Assembly: GCA_017402445.1 (NCBI GenBank)
Contig: JAFPME010000008.1
Span: 1-54,143, forward strand
Direction: 5' to 3'
Length of the DNA: 54,143 nucleotides
DNA from: Prevotella sp.
GTDB taxonomy: Bacteria > Bacteroidota > Bacteroidia > Bacteroidales > Bacteroidaceae
How positions within the stretch are numbered: position 1 is the first letter of the stretch; each line of letters opens with the position of its first letter. This document shows positions 1 through 8,057 of the stretch, piece after piece. The notes below the pieces were generated by a model. That model was not told the origin of the DNA, ran no database searches, and saw only the letters and a list, made by a program, of their open reading frames with translations. Made by a program: the position numbers and the translations under genes.

Positions 1-75
1 CAGCAGCAACAGGTCCTCCCCCCGATCGGCGGCACTCTTATCTTAGCACCTGTCATGCTTCTTCGCTTACTTGAG

Positions 76-107
76 AATTTGCTGATTTTGATAATCAGCA
101 AATTTTT
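76..107 (+). terminator. Rho-independent terminator-like hairpin
   Basis: A perfect 12-bp inverted repeat (76-87 with 93-104, 5-nt loop) runs into a T tract at 103-107. The T tract lies on the plus-strand side, so it fits the end of a rightward gene outside the window. It could also stop prmC read-through about 95 nt beyond its stop, but the minus-strand side lacks a T run. I see no gene in 1-197. Confidence 0.6.
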
Positions 108-197
108 CAGTCTGTTATCTTTCGTCGAACTCACGTTATTTATATACCATCACAGAACGGTTTAACGAAACTTAACGACCAACGCCAAACGGACTGT

Positions 198-1067
198 TCA
201 GGCGTCTTTCCTCCCACTTACAAATCGCCAGCGACCGAACTGGTCCCGACGAGACTCTATGGAGGTGAAGCCTTCGGAGCGCAGCAGCTCGCACACCTGA
301 GTATGGAAGAGCGGATTGATCTCAAAGAAAAGCTGACCGCCAGCTGAAAGCAGCGTGCCCGACTGGCTGGCAATGGCGCGGTAGAAAAGCAGGGGGTCGT
401 CGTCGGGCACGAAAAGAGCCACATCAGGCTCGTAGAGCAGCACGTTCTCTTCGATGGATTCGGCCTCGCTACGGCATACGTACGGGGGGTTGCTGACGAC
501 GATGTCGTACTTACGGTCGGGGGCCGAGGCGAGAATGTCAAGCTGACGGAACAGAACGCGCGCACCCAGGGAACGGGCATTGTCACGGGCTACGGCGAGC
601 GCTTCCGACGAAACGTCGATGGCCGTCACCCTTGCATCGTCGATGTCTAAGGCCAGACTGACAGCTATGCATCCGCTGCCAGTGCCGATGTCGAGGATGT
701 CGAGCCCAGCCGGCGCCTCCGTGGCGGTTTTAATGCAACGTTCCGAACGGACCGTCTCGACAATCCACTGGCACAGCTCGGCCGTCTCAGGGCGAGGAAT
801 GAGCACACCCGGCGCAACGCGGAACGCGCGACCACGGAAAATGGACTGACCGAGAACGTACTGAACAGGCTCGCTGGTTTCCAGACGGCACACGATTTTT
901 TCCAGTTCTTCGTGGTCGTCTGACGATAATTGTGTAACTTTGCCGCAGAGAATGTCGGCCAAGGTCAGGCTGAAGCGCTCTTCGAGCACCAACCGGGCAA
1001 TGGCCCTGGCTTCGCGCAGATCGTAGACGCGGGCCAGACGGCGGCAGATGTCGTCGTAGTTCATCAT
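198..1067 (-). CDS. prmC: Peptide chain release factor N5-glutamine methyltransferase PrmC
   Basis: Methylates the glutamine of the GGQ motif in release factors RF1/RF2, using S-adenosylmethionine, in the cytoplasm. The 289-aa product has an N-terminal helical domain, the SAM-binding motif LDIGTGSGCIAVSLA near residue 140, and the signature NPPY (VVSNPPYVCR) near residue 205, all typical of the HemK/PrmC family at normal length. The reading frame stays open far upstream on this strand, but conservation begins at MMNYDD, so I start at 1067 (1064 is the alternative). It is divergent from ribD and has its own promoter 9 nt upstream of the ATG. Confidence 0.93.
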   Translation of the reverse strand: MMNYDDICRRLARVYDLREARAIARLVLEERFSLTLADILCGKVTQLSSDDHEELEKIVCRLETSEPVQYVLGQSIFRGRAFRVAPGVLIPRPETAELCQWIVETVRSERCIKTATEAPAGLDILDIGTGSGCIAVSLALDIDDARVTAIDVSSEALAVARDNARSLGARVLFRQLDILASAPDRKYDIVVSNPPYVCRSEAESIEENVLLYEPDVALFVPDDDPLLFYRAIASQSGTLLSAGGQLFFEINPLFHTQVCELLRSEGFTSIESRRDQFGRWRFVSGRKDA

Positions 1068-1075
1068 AACGACTG

Positions 1076-1107
1076 CAAAGTTAAACGAAAAAAGCGTATG
1101 GACCAAA
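1076..1107 (-). promoter_or_regulatory. Promoter of prmC (Bacteroidetes -33/-7)
   Basis: On the minus strand, TTTG (1104-1107), a 20-bp spacer and TAACTTTG (1076-1083) match the Bacteroidetes consensus TTTG-N19/20-TAnnTTTG. Transcription should start around 1070-1072, only a few nucleotides before the prmC ATG at 1067, so the leader is nearly absent. The -33 box lies inside the first codons of ribD. Confidence 0.7.
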
Positions 1108-2087
1108 GAATGACTGACGAAATGTTCATGCGGCGATGCCTGCAATTGGCAGCGCAAGGACGCATGGAGTCGAGGCCGAACCCGATGGTGGGAGCCGTCA
1201 TCGTGGCGCACGATGCGAACGGAGGACAAGAACGGATCATCGGAGAGGGATACCACGTACGGTGCGGAGAAGGGCATGCCGAGGTGAATGCCTTCGCTTC
1301 CGTGAGACCCACGCACCAGCATCTGCTCAGCGAGAGCACCATCTACGTTAGTCTGGAACCCTGTGCACACTACGGAAAGACACCGCCCTGTGCCGACCTG
1401 ATCGTCAGCAAGGGCGTGCGCAGAGTCGTCGTGGGCTGCGTGGATCCCTTTGCCCGGGTGCAGGGACGGGGCATACAGCGTATCCGAGACGCAGGCATCG
1501 AGGTGAAAGTGGGCGTGCTGAGTGATGAGTGCGAGTGGCTGAACAGACGGTTCTTTACCTTCCACCGCCACCATCGGCCATACATCATCTTGAAATGGGC
1601 GCAGACGGCAAACGGATTCATCGACGACGGCGGCAAGGCCATTGCCTTGTCTACACCTTTTACGAGGATGCTGGTGCACAAGTTGCGGGCTGAGGAAGAT
1701 GCCATTCTCGTGGGACGAGTCACCTTCGAGCGTGAACATCCGCAACTCACGGTACGCCACTGGAACGGAACGTCGCCCGTGCGCTTCGTGATGCAACACG
1801 GAGGCGCAACGCACGATACTTCCGACGATGGATTCTTGCACGTGGACAGCATCGAGTCTATGCTGCAGACGTGTCGAGAACGACAGCTGCAGTCGCTCAT
1901 CGTGGAGGGAGGGGCACGTACGCACCAAGCCTTTTTGGATGCTTCGCTGTGGGACGAAATACGCGTGGAGACAGCACCGCTTTGTGTCTCCTGCGGCACA
2001 CGTGCACCTCAGGTGCCAGACTCGGCACGTCTGATCGGAAGACAGACTTATGACGGCAACCGCATTGAGCTGTTCGTGCATTCCTGA
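1098..2087 (+). CDS. ribD: Bifunctional riboflavin biosynthesis deaminase/reductase RibD
   Basis: Carries out two steps of riboflavin synthesis: deamination of the diaminohydroxyphosphoribosylaminopyrimidine, then reduction of the ribosyl side chain. The 329-aa protein begins with a zinc deaminase domain (HAE in GHAEVNAF; PCAHYGKTPPC) at about residues 10-150. A RibD-C reductase domain follows (WAQTANGFIDDG, VGRVTFEREHPQLTVR, VEGGARTHQAF). The frame is open upstream to 930 through prmC; I start at MDQRMTDEMF because family similarity begins there. A TAACTTTG box at 935-942 inside prmC is a possible -7 element, without a convincing -33 box. No other rib genes are in the window. Confidence 0.93.
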   Translation: MDQRMTDEMFMRRCLQLAAQGRMESRPNPMVGAVIVAHDANGGQERIIGEGYHVRCGEGHAEVNAFASVRPTHQHLLSESTIYVSLEPCAHYGKTPPCADLIVSKGVRRVVVGCVDPFARVQGRGIQRIRDAGIEVKVGVLSDECEWLNRRFFTFHRHHRPYIILKWAQTANGFIDDGGKAIALSTPFTRMLVHKLRAEEDAILVGRVTFEREHPQLTVRHWNGTSPVRFVMQHGGATHDTSDDGFLHVDSIESMLQTCRERQLQSLIVEGGARTHQAFLDASLWDEIRVETAPLCVSCGTRAPQVPDSARLIGRQTYDGNRIELFVHS

Positions 2088-2124
2088 GCAGCGAAGCCGA
2101 GGCTGACAGTGGCGAAAGTGACAA

Positions 2125-2835
2125 TCAGCTCTTGGTGAATCCCAGTGTCAGTACGCTGATGCGCACATCGTCAGCCTTCATTATTTCACTGCTGCAACTG
2201 ACGAGGGTGGCACCAGTTGTCAGAACGTCGTCGACCAACAGGACGTGCTTGTGTGCCACTGCCGTAACGTCGGCCAGCTTGAAGGCATCTCTTACGTTCT
2301 CCAATCGGTCGCGACCTCGCTTCTGCGTCTGGCTGCAGCTGAACTTCGTACGCACCACGGCGGACGATACCACGGACAGACCCGTCGCCTCGCTGATGCC
2401 TCGAGACAGCTCCATGCTCTGATTGTAGCCGCGAAAGCGCTCACGATCGGGGGTCAGCGGAACCGGAACAATCAGGTCGATATCATCAAAGAATCCTTGT
2501 ACAAGCAGTTCCTCGCCCACCAAAAAGCCCATCTGACGGCATGCCTCGGCGTTGCCTCCGTACTTCAACTGCCAGATGAGGTGGGCAGATTCTGCTCCCG
2601 TTTCATAATAGATGAGCGCGGCTGCCCTCTCCACGGGCATCAGCCCCCAAAGCCTGCGGGCCATCTCGTTGTCGTAAGGAGACGCGGCGAAGCCCGTTCT
2701 GGGCAGGCGGACGTTGCAACGGGTGCACAGCAGACGTTCATCCACGCCAAGTCGGTCGCCGCAGACAGGACACTGGCGGGGCGAAATCAAGTCGAGCACA
2801 CGGCTCCAGAAGCTGATGATGTGTTCCTTTGGCAT
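2125..2835 (-). CDS. ComF-family phosphoribosyltransferase-like protein
   Basis: 236 aa. An N-terminal zinc-ribbon-like part (CPVCGD at about 22-27, then CTRC at about 37-40) precedes a type I phosphoribosyltransferase fold with the PRPP loop VLLVDDVLTTGATL near residue 200 and the family motif RGYNQSMELSRGIS near 140. In competent bacteria ComF helps process incoming DNA. In Bacteroidetes the role is untested. It follows recX on the same strand with a 35-nt gap, so xerD-recX-comF probably form one transcription unit. Confidence 0.85.
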   Translation of the reverse strand: MPKEHIISFWSRVLDLISPRQCPVCGDRLGVDERLLCTRCNVRLPRTGFAASPYDNEMARRLWGLMPVERAAALIYYETGAESAHLIWQLKYGGNAEACRQMGFLVGEELLVQGFFDDIDLIVPVPLTPDRERFRGYNQSMELSRGISEATGLSVVSSAVVRTKFSCSQTQKRGRDRLENVRDAFKLADVTAVAHKHVLLVDDVLTTGATLVSCSSEIMKADDVRISVLTLGFTKS

Positions 2836-2870
2836 GGCTTGCGGCTGACGCTGAGCAGCGGCAGCTCTGG

Positions 2871-3371
2871 CTAATCGTAGGGCGGGAAGTCGTCGGCTGA
2901 CGAATCACCGATACATTCGCGAACCTGGTCTGCGGTGAATCCGCGTCCCAAGGCAAAGCGCATGAGCTTGCCGTGAAGCTCGTAGCGGCTCGAAGCCTTC
3001 GTGCTGCGACGCTTCGACTCCAGCAAGGGGCGCAGTACGTCGGCATAGCGGCTGTCCTCCACCTCCGAGAGTACGCGGCGGCGGATGGATTCGTCGATGC
3101 CTTTTGCCCACAGGCCCTGCTCAATCTTGCGAGGGCCCCACTTGTTGTACGTCAGCTTGTCCGACACAAAGGCACGGGCGTAACGCTCATCGTCTACATA
3201 GCGATGCTCTGTCAGGTAGGACATCAGCTGCGACTGCACACTTTCGGCCAGTCCCCAGCGCTTCATCTTCTCCACCATTTCCTGCTGGCAGTGTTCGCTC
3301 GAGGCGCAAAGGGCGGTCAGTCTGCTCAGTGCTTCCTGCTCGGTTAGAGTGTCAGGGCTGTTGTTTCTCAT
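2871..3371 (-). CDS. recX: Regulatory protein RecX
   Basis: 166 aa, normal length for RecX, which modulates RecA filaments. The sequence has the three-helix repeats of the family: LTEHRYVDDERYARAFVSDK near 52-71, then NKWGPRKIEQGLWAKGI, then ALGRGFTADQVRECI near the C terminus. It starts 22 nt after the xerD stop and is followed by the ComF-like gene, all on the minus strand, which suggests cotranscription of recombination and DNA-handling genes. Confidence 0.85.
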   Translation of the reverse strand: MRNNSPDTLTEQEALSRLTALCASSEHCQQEMVEKMKRWGLAESVQSQLMSYLTEHRYVDDERYARAFVSDKLTYNKWGPRKIEQGLWAKGIDESIRRRVLSEVEDSRYADVLRPLLESKRRSTKASSRYELHGKLMRFALGRGFTADQVRECIGDSSADDFPPYD

Positions 3372-3393
3372 GTCTGTTGTCGTTTGCGCTGTC

Positions 3394-4332
3394 TCATGCT
3401 TCCTCCTGAGCGAGTGCTTCGGGGCGGTACTTCAGGTTGCGCGGGTGGTGTTCCAGTATTTCCTGACGCAGCGTATGGGTGTCGATGTGGGTATATATCT
3501 CAGTGGTGCTGATGCTTTCGTGGCCGAGCATGGCCTGGATGACGCGCAGGTCGGCACCTCCTTCAAGAAGAGCGGTGGCGAAGGAGTGGCGCAAGGTGTG
3601 AGGTGAAACGGTTTTATGAATGCCAGCAACCTCCGCCAACCGCTTGATCATAATCAGAATCATGGTGCGCGTCAGATGCGCACCACGCCGGTTCAGAAAC
3701 ACATAGTCCTCCTCGCCGGGCTTGATGTTGTCCATTTGGTCGCGGTCCTGGAACCAGAATTGAAGTTCGTGGATCGCACGCTGAGAGATGGGGACGAGCC
3801 GTTCCTTGCGGCCCTTGCCCTCCACGCGCAGAAATTCGTCGTCAAGATAGAGATTCGAGAGTTTCAGGTGCGTCAGCTCGGACACACGAAGGCCGCACGA
3901 GAAAAGCACTTCGATGATGGCTCGGTTGCGGTGACCCTCCCATTTGGACAGGTCGATGGACGCTTCAAGCATGTCTACCTCTTTCGTCGAAAGCACTTCG
4001 GGCAGATGGTCGCTCATTTGGGGGCTTTCAAGCAACTCGGTAGGGTCGTTCTCTATCCATCCGTCAAGCAAGAGAAAGCGGTAGAACGAGCGAACACCGC
4101 TCAGGATGCGGCATTGGGAGCGGGCTCCGATGCCCAGGTCGTGGAGCGAAGCAGCGAAGTGCTGCAGCTGTTCCAGCTTGACTTCAGTGGGCTGGACGCC
4201 TTCTCCCTCAAGGTAGCGGAGCAGTTTCTGAAGGTCGCGCATGTAGGCTTCCACGGTGTTCGCCGTGAAATTGCGCTCCAGCTTCAGGTATCGCTGGTAG
4301 GCGCGCGCCATGTTCTTCTCCTGTTTTGCCAT
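3394..4332 (-). CDS. xerD: Site-specific tyrosine recombinase XerD
   Basis: Resolves chromosome dimers with XerC at dif before division. 312 aa from the chosen start. The N-terminal SAM-like DNA-binding domain is at about 5-95. The catalytic domain shows the expected active-site set: Arg in GLRVSELTHL, Lys in GKGRKERLVPI, His-x-x-Arg in HTLRHSFAT, His in LGHESISTTE and the nucleophile Tyr in IYTH. The frame opens 11 codons further up (4365), but MAKQEKNMARAYQRYLK matches where family proteins begin. It heads a minus-strand group with recX and the ComF-like gene. Confidence 0.92.
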   Translation of the reverse strand: MAKQEKNMARAYQRYLKLERNFTANTVEAYMRDLQKLLRYLEGEGVQPTEVKLEQLQHFAASLHDLGIGARSQCRILSGVRSFYRFLLLDGWIENDPTELLESPQMSDHLPEVLSTKEVDMLEASIDLSKWEGHRNRAIIEVLFSCGLRVSELTHLKLSNLYLDDEFLRVEGKGRKERLVPISQRAIHELQFWFQDRDQMDNIKPGEEDYVFLNRRGAHLTRTMILIMIKRLAEVAGIHKTVSPHTLRHSFATALLEGGADLRVIQAMLGHESISTTEIYTHIDTHTLRQEILEHHPRNLKYRPEALAQEEA

Positions 4333-4485
4333 CAGTGCTCGTTTCTCTGAATCCGACGGGAGCAACCTGACGCTTTCGCAGGGGCTACCGCCGTTCTCCT
4401 TTCTCCATGCAAAAATACAAAAATAACCTGAAACGTGACGACTTCGCTGAGGTAAAAAGTCTTTTTCAGGTAAAAAATGATAAAA

Positions 4486-4529
4486 AAAGCAACTTGTTCG
4501 TTGCTTTCCGCAATCTATGAGTACCTTTG
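4486..4529 (+). promoter_or_regulatory. Promoter of the C1 peptidase gene with an overlapping 8-bp inverted repeat
   Basis: TACCTTTG at 4522-4529 is a perfect -7 box, with TTG at 4501-4503 as the -33 element 18 bp away. A perfect inverted repeat, AAAGCAAC (4486-4493) and GTTGCTTT (4500-4507) with a 6-nt centre, lies over the -33 box. This is a natural position for a repressor operator. The transcript should start near 4534, about 20 nt before the ATG. Confidence 0.6.
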
Positions 4530-4553
4530 TATCTGTTTTACAGAAGGAACCAG

Positions 4554-5624
4554 ATGGAAAAGAAAAAGAGCTTCACGACCATGATGCTGGCAGCATTGAT
4601 GCTGACGGCAGCCTGCACGCAGCAGGACGGAAAAAGCACAAAGGCAACCGGCGATAAGGTGGAACAGGAGCAGCCGCGCACAGAGTGCATCGTGCCAATC
4701 ACGCCGGTGAAGAACCAGCGGGCGTCGGCTCTCTGCTGGATCTACGCCATGCTGGCCACCATCGAGAGCGAACATCTGGCCATGGGCGACTCCGTGAACC
4801 TCTCGGCCGACTTTGTGGCGCGTGCGTTGATAGAAGAAGAGGCCGAGCGAACCTACCTGTCGGGAGGAAAGCTGCCCATCCGGCTGGATGGAATGGCCCA
4901 GGACCTGATCAACCTGATACAGCGGCACGGACTGACGCACTACGACTCGTTCCACAGCGAAGCCAACTACAGCGTCGTGAAGCGAAAGGCTGAGATGCTC
5001 GCACGCCGACATGCAGGTAAATGCAAAGGGATGAACGACATGAAACGGGAGCTGTGCCAGCTGCTCGACGACGAGATTCATCCCGAATTGCGATACGTCT
5101 TCATGCTGGGAACGGAGTATACGCCACTGGAGTTTGCTCACAGCGTGTGCATGGACGACGAGTACGTGGCCCTGACAAGCTTCACACACCATCCGTTCGG
5201 ATACCCCTTCGTGCTGGAGGTCCCCGACAACTACGGACGACATGAGTTCCTCAACCTGCCCGTCGACTCCCTGATGGGCCACATCGAGGATGCGCTGCGC
5301 CGCGGACATCCCGTCTGCTGGGAAGGTGACACGAGCGAAACGTCCTTCTCTTTCGCACAAGGCATCGCAAAACTGGAAGACGACAGCGTGAGGGTGACAC
5401 AGGAATCGAGACAGCAGATGTTCGAACGGCTGCAGACCACCGATGACCACTGTATGGAAATCATCGGCCTGGCACGCACAAAACGCGGCAAGCGCTACTT
5501 CATCTGCAAGAATTCCTGGGGAACGGACAACGCGTTCGGCGGACTGATGTATCTCAGCGAGAACTATGTCAGGGCGAAGACGGTGGCCGTGTGGATGAGC
5601 CAGAATGCCTATTACGGCGAATAA
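4554..5624 (+). CDS. Papain-like (C1, bleomycin-hydrolase/PepC type) peptidase lipoprotein
   Basis: 356 aa. Residues 1-21 form a lipoprotein signal ending in LTAAC, so the protein is expected to be anchored outside the cytoplasm. The catalytic elements of clan CA are visible: the oxyanion Gln and Cys in PVKNQRASALCWIYAM (Cys near 63), the His in DDHCMEIIGLA and the Asn in FICKNSWGT. The central insert and the C-terminal SWGTDNAFGG fit the C1B branch. The start is MEKKKSF at 4554, just after the predicted transcription start; an upstream in-frame ATG lies in the promoter. It is a single gene. The substrate is unknown. Confidence 0.85.
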   Translation: MEKKKSFTTMMLAALMLTAACTQQDGKSTKATGDKVEQEQPRTECIVPITPVKNQRASALCWIYAMLATIESEHLAMGDSVNLSADFVARALIEEEAERTYLSGGKLPIRLDGMAQDLINLIQRHGLTHYDSFHSEANYSVVKRKAEMLARRHAGKCKGMNDMKRELCQLLDDEIHPELRYVFMLGTEYTPLEFAHSVCMDDEYVALTSFTHHPFGYPFVLEVPDNYGRHEFLNLPVDSLMGHIEDALRRGHPVCWEGDTSETSFSFAQGIAKLEDDSVRVTQESRQQMFERLQTTDDHCMEIIGLARTKRGKRYFICKNSWGTDNAFGGLMYLSENYVRAKTVAVWMSQNAYYGE

Positions 5625-5732
5625 AGCCTTTGTAACAACCTGTCCTGTTGTTCACGATTGTTGCAAATGCATTCCTTTCTGTTCCAATCGGTGAAGGATT
5701 CGCTGAAGAAATGACACTTCTCGTGGATTTGT

Positions 5733-5764
5733 TTTGACGGCTTGCATTCTTTTCTATAACTTTG
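5733..5764 (+). promoter_or_regulatory. Promoter of the VTC-DUF4956-DUF2490 operon
   Basis: TTTG (5733-5736), a 20-bp spacer and TAACTTTG (5757-5764) form a full consensus promoter 23 nt before the ATG at 5788. Confidence 0.8.
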
Positions 5765-5787
5765 CATGCAGAAAAACGAATCGCAAG

Positions 5788-6549
5788 ATGAACAGCCTGA
5801 TTAACACCTACAGACCCATCACGCTCGAAGAGATGAGCACCGTGAAGCTGATGAACCGCATCGACACGAAGTTCGTCACTACACAGGACAAGCTCGAAAG
5901 TCTCCTCGAGATGGCACGCGACGAGTATCGCATGCAGCAGATCGGCAGCGAACGCAACATGGAGTACCTGACCACCTACTTCGACACGGCCGACTATGCC
6001 ATGTACTGTTCACACCAGCACGGACATGCCAACCGACAGAAGCTGCGATTCCGCACCTATGTCAGCTCCCAGCTGCAGTTCATGGAAATCAAGACCAAGA
6101 ACAACCACGGGCGAACCAAGAAGAAACGCATCAGCGTGGACAATATGGTCTTCGACGAAGAGAAGGTGGAATTCATGCAGAAATATCTCCTGTACGACCC
6201 CGCAAGGCTGCAGCCGGTGCTGACCAACAACTTCAGACGCATCACACTGGTCAACAAAGGGCGAACCGAGCGGCTCACCATCGACTCCAACTTGCTGTTC
6301 CACAACGAGGAAACGGGTATCAACCGCGACATGGGACCGCTCGTCATCATCGAGCTCAAGCGCGACGGGCTCCAACATTCGCCCGTGCTGGAAATGTTGC
6401 GACAGCTGCACATACACCCACATGGCTTCAGCAAGTACTGCATGGGCTCGGCTCTGACCAACCACGTGCTGCCCGTGAACCGCTTCAAACCGCAGCTGCA
6501 CGACGTGGAGCGCCTCATTTCATCAAGCCAAAGAATGTTTTCAGTATAA
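5788..6549 (+). CDS. VTC-domain (polyphosphate polymerase-type) protein
   Basis: 253 aa. The VTC domain of eukaryotic Vtc4 is a tunnel-shaped polyphosphate polymerase of the triphosphate tunnel metalloenzyme superfamily. Family features here are the N-terminal LMNRIDTKFVTT, basic tunnel residues in RQKLRFRTY, the acidic metal-type strand FMEIKTKN, and VIIELKRDG followed by GFSKYCMGS. It is cytosolic, with no signal peptide. MNSLINTY is chosen as start because it is the first ATG after the promoter. It is followed 31 nt later by a DUF4956 membrane protein, a common pairing that suggests a membrane-linked phosphate-polymer function. That function is inferred. Confidence 0.85.
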   Translation: MNSLINTYRPITLEEMSTVKLMNRIDTKFVTTQDKLESLLEMARDEYRMQQIGSERNMEYLTTYFDTADYAMYCSHQHGHANRQKLRFRTYVSSQLQFMEIKTKNNHGRTKKKRISVDNMVFDEEKVEFMQKYLLYDPARLQPVLTNNFRRITLVNKGRTERLTIDSNLLFHNEETGINRDMGPLVIIELKRDGLQHSPVLEMLRQLHIHPHGFSKYCMGSALTNHVLPVNRFKPQLHDVERLISSSQRMFSV

Positions 6550-6580
6550 TCACACAACCTTTTATCATTGCAATTTCACT

Positions 6581-7231
6581 ATGTATCATCTCACATTATC
6601 AGTCGAATTCGCACACATGCTGCTGCGGTTCGCCATCTGCGTCTTCTTCAACTGGATCATCATCGACCGACTGTACTACAAGAAAAGCCGCAGAAGAGAC
6701 TTCTACTTCACCTTCATGCTCATCTCCATTGCCATCTTCTTCCTGGTGTTCTTCATGATTTTCGTGCTTGAAGACATGAAGGGAAAGACCGGAATCGGAG
6801 TCGGTATCGGACTCTTCGGCATCTTTTCTATCATGCGATACAGAACTGATACCATGCCCGTACGCGAGATGACATACCTGTTCCTGCTCATCGCACTCAG
6901 CGTTGTCAATGCGCTCGCGTCCACCATGAACCTCATCGAGCTGCTGCTGACGAACATTATCATCGCCATCGCTGTATGGCTATGCGAGCGACTGCTCAAA
7001 TCGCAACCCACGAAGCTCATCCAGTACGACCGGATGGACCTCATCGTACCGCAACGGCGTGGAGAACTCATCGCTGACCTGGAGCAGCGGCTGGGTCTGA
7101 AAATCAGGAAAGTGGAAGTGGGCGGCGTTGACATGCTGCGCGACATGGCCGTCGTCAAGGTCTTCTACGACACCGTTGACGACGAACAGAACAGTGTGGA
7201 CCACATGGTCAAGATGCCGTCGATAAAGTAA
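6581..7231 (+). CDS. DUF4956 membrane protein
   Basis: 216 aa. About four hydrophobic segments occupy the first 145 residues, including LLRFAICVFFNWIIID, FYFTFMLISIAIFFLVFFM and IIIAIAVWLCERLL, with a Gly-rich loop (GIGVGIGLFGIFSIMRYRTD) typical of DUF4956. The C-terminal 70 residues look soluble, with a conserved-looking YDRMDLIVPQRRGELIADLEQRLGL. It sits second in the VTC operon. The biochemical role is not established. A membrane partner of the VTC protein is my inference. Confidence 0.8.
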   Translation: MYHLTLSVEFAHMLLRFAICVFFNWIIIDRLYYKKSRRRDFYFTFMLISIAIFFLVFFMIFVLEDMKGKTGIGVGIGLFGIFSIMRYRTDTMPVREMTYLFLLIALSVVNALASTMNLIELLLTNIIIAIAVWLCERLLKSQPTKLIQYDRMDLIVPQRRGELIADLEQRLGLKIRKVEVGGVDMLRDMAVVKVFYDTVDDEQNSVDHMVKMPSIK

Positions 7232-7277
7232 AGCGCGTGAAACGACAAATGTCCAACCTCGTAAACATCGAAAAAAC

Positions 7278-8057
7278 ATGAGATTCAAGCATATCATTCA
7301 CATGAACATGTCCCGGACAAAGGCTGCCGTCGTAGGTTTGCTGCTGGCTGTTGCCATCCCGTCGGGGGCACAGGAGAGTAGTTCGGAAACTGGTTTGTGG
7401 ATCAGCAGTGAAGTACAGAAAAAGCTGTCGGCACAGTGGAGCCTCTCAGGTGAGGCGGAATATCGGCTGCGCGACAACTTCGGAAGCACCGACCGGTGGA
7501 CCGTTGCCCTCAGCACGGCCTACAAACCGCTGTCCTGGTTGAAGCTCGACGCAGGCTATAAACTGATGCGCGTGCTCAATCCCGGCGAAGCCAAATGGAA
7601 GGACAACGGCGTGGACATGGACAAATGGACGCCGGCCTGGTGGTGCACGAAGCATCGTTTCTTCGCTTCGGCTACAGCATCGCTCAGCCTCGGGCGCTTC
7701 GATTTCTCGCTGCGCGAACGCTGGCAGTTCACTTATCGGCCGGAAACGACGACTGACCGCTACGATGTCGACGACGACGAATGGGAAGAGAAGACCAAGG
7801 ACAGCAAGAGTAAACACGCCTTCCGCACCCGACTGATGGCCGAATACAACATACCGAAATGCAAGGTAGACCCGTTCGCCAGCATGGAGCTGTACAACCA
7901 GAAAGGGGGGCTGCAAAAGATTCGCTACACCGTCGGCGCCGACTGGAAACTCTCCAAGCAGCACCAGCTCTCGCTCTTCTACCGCTACATCGACTCAAAA
8001 GATTCTGAAGAGCCCAACATGCACGTCATCGGACTGGGCTATAAGTTCAAGTTCTGA
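7278..8057 (+). CDS. DUF2490 outer-membrane beta-barrel protein
   Basis: 259 aa from 7278. A signal peptide ends near PSGAQ; an alternative start at 7302 (MNMSRTK) gives a more typical signal length. The mature part alternates hydrophobic and aromatic residues in amphipathic strands and ends in GLGYKFKF, the C-terminal aromatic of outer-membrane barrels. DUF2490 proteins are small barrels of unknown function. It closes the VTC-DUF4956 operon (46-nt gap). Its 3' end overlaps the convergent DUF4919 gene by 19 bp. Confidence 0.8.
   Translation: MRFKHIIHMNMSRTKAAVVGLLLAVAIPSGAQESSSETGLWISSEVQKKLSAQWSLSGEAEYRLRDNFGSTDRWTVALSTAYKPLSWLKLDAGYKLMRVLNPGEAKWKDNGVDMDKWTPAWWCTKHRFFASATASLSLGRFDFSLRERWQFTYRPETTTDRYDVDDDEWEEKTKDSKSKHAFRTRLMAEYNIPKCKVDPFASMELYNQKGGLQKIRYTVGADWKLSKQHQLSLFYRYIDSKDSEEPNMHVIGLGYKFKF

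Noticed and set aside
47-197. Small gene at the left edge
   Set aside because: No frame with a credible start and length; only the terminator hairpin can be supported.
1068-2081. Upstream extension of the prmC frame, antisense to ribD
   Set aside because: It lies opposite ribD, shows no family similarity, and prmC homology begins at 1067/1064.
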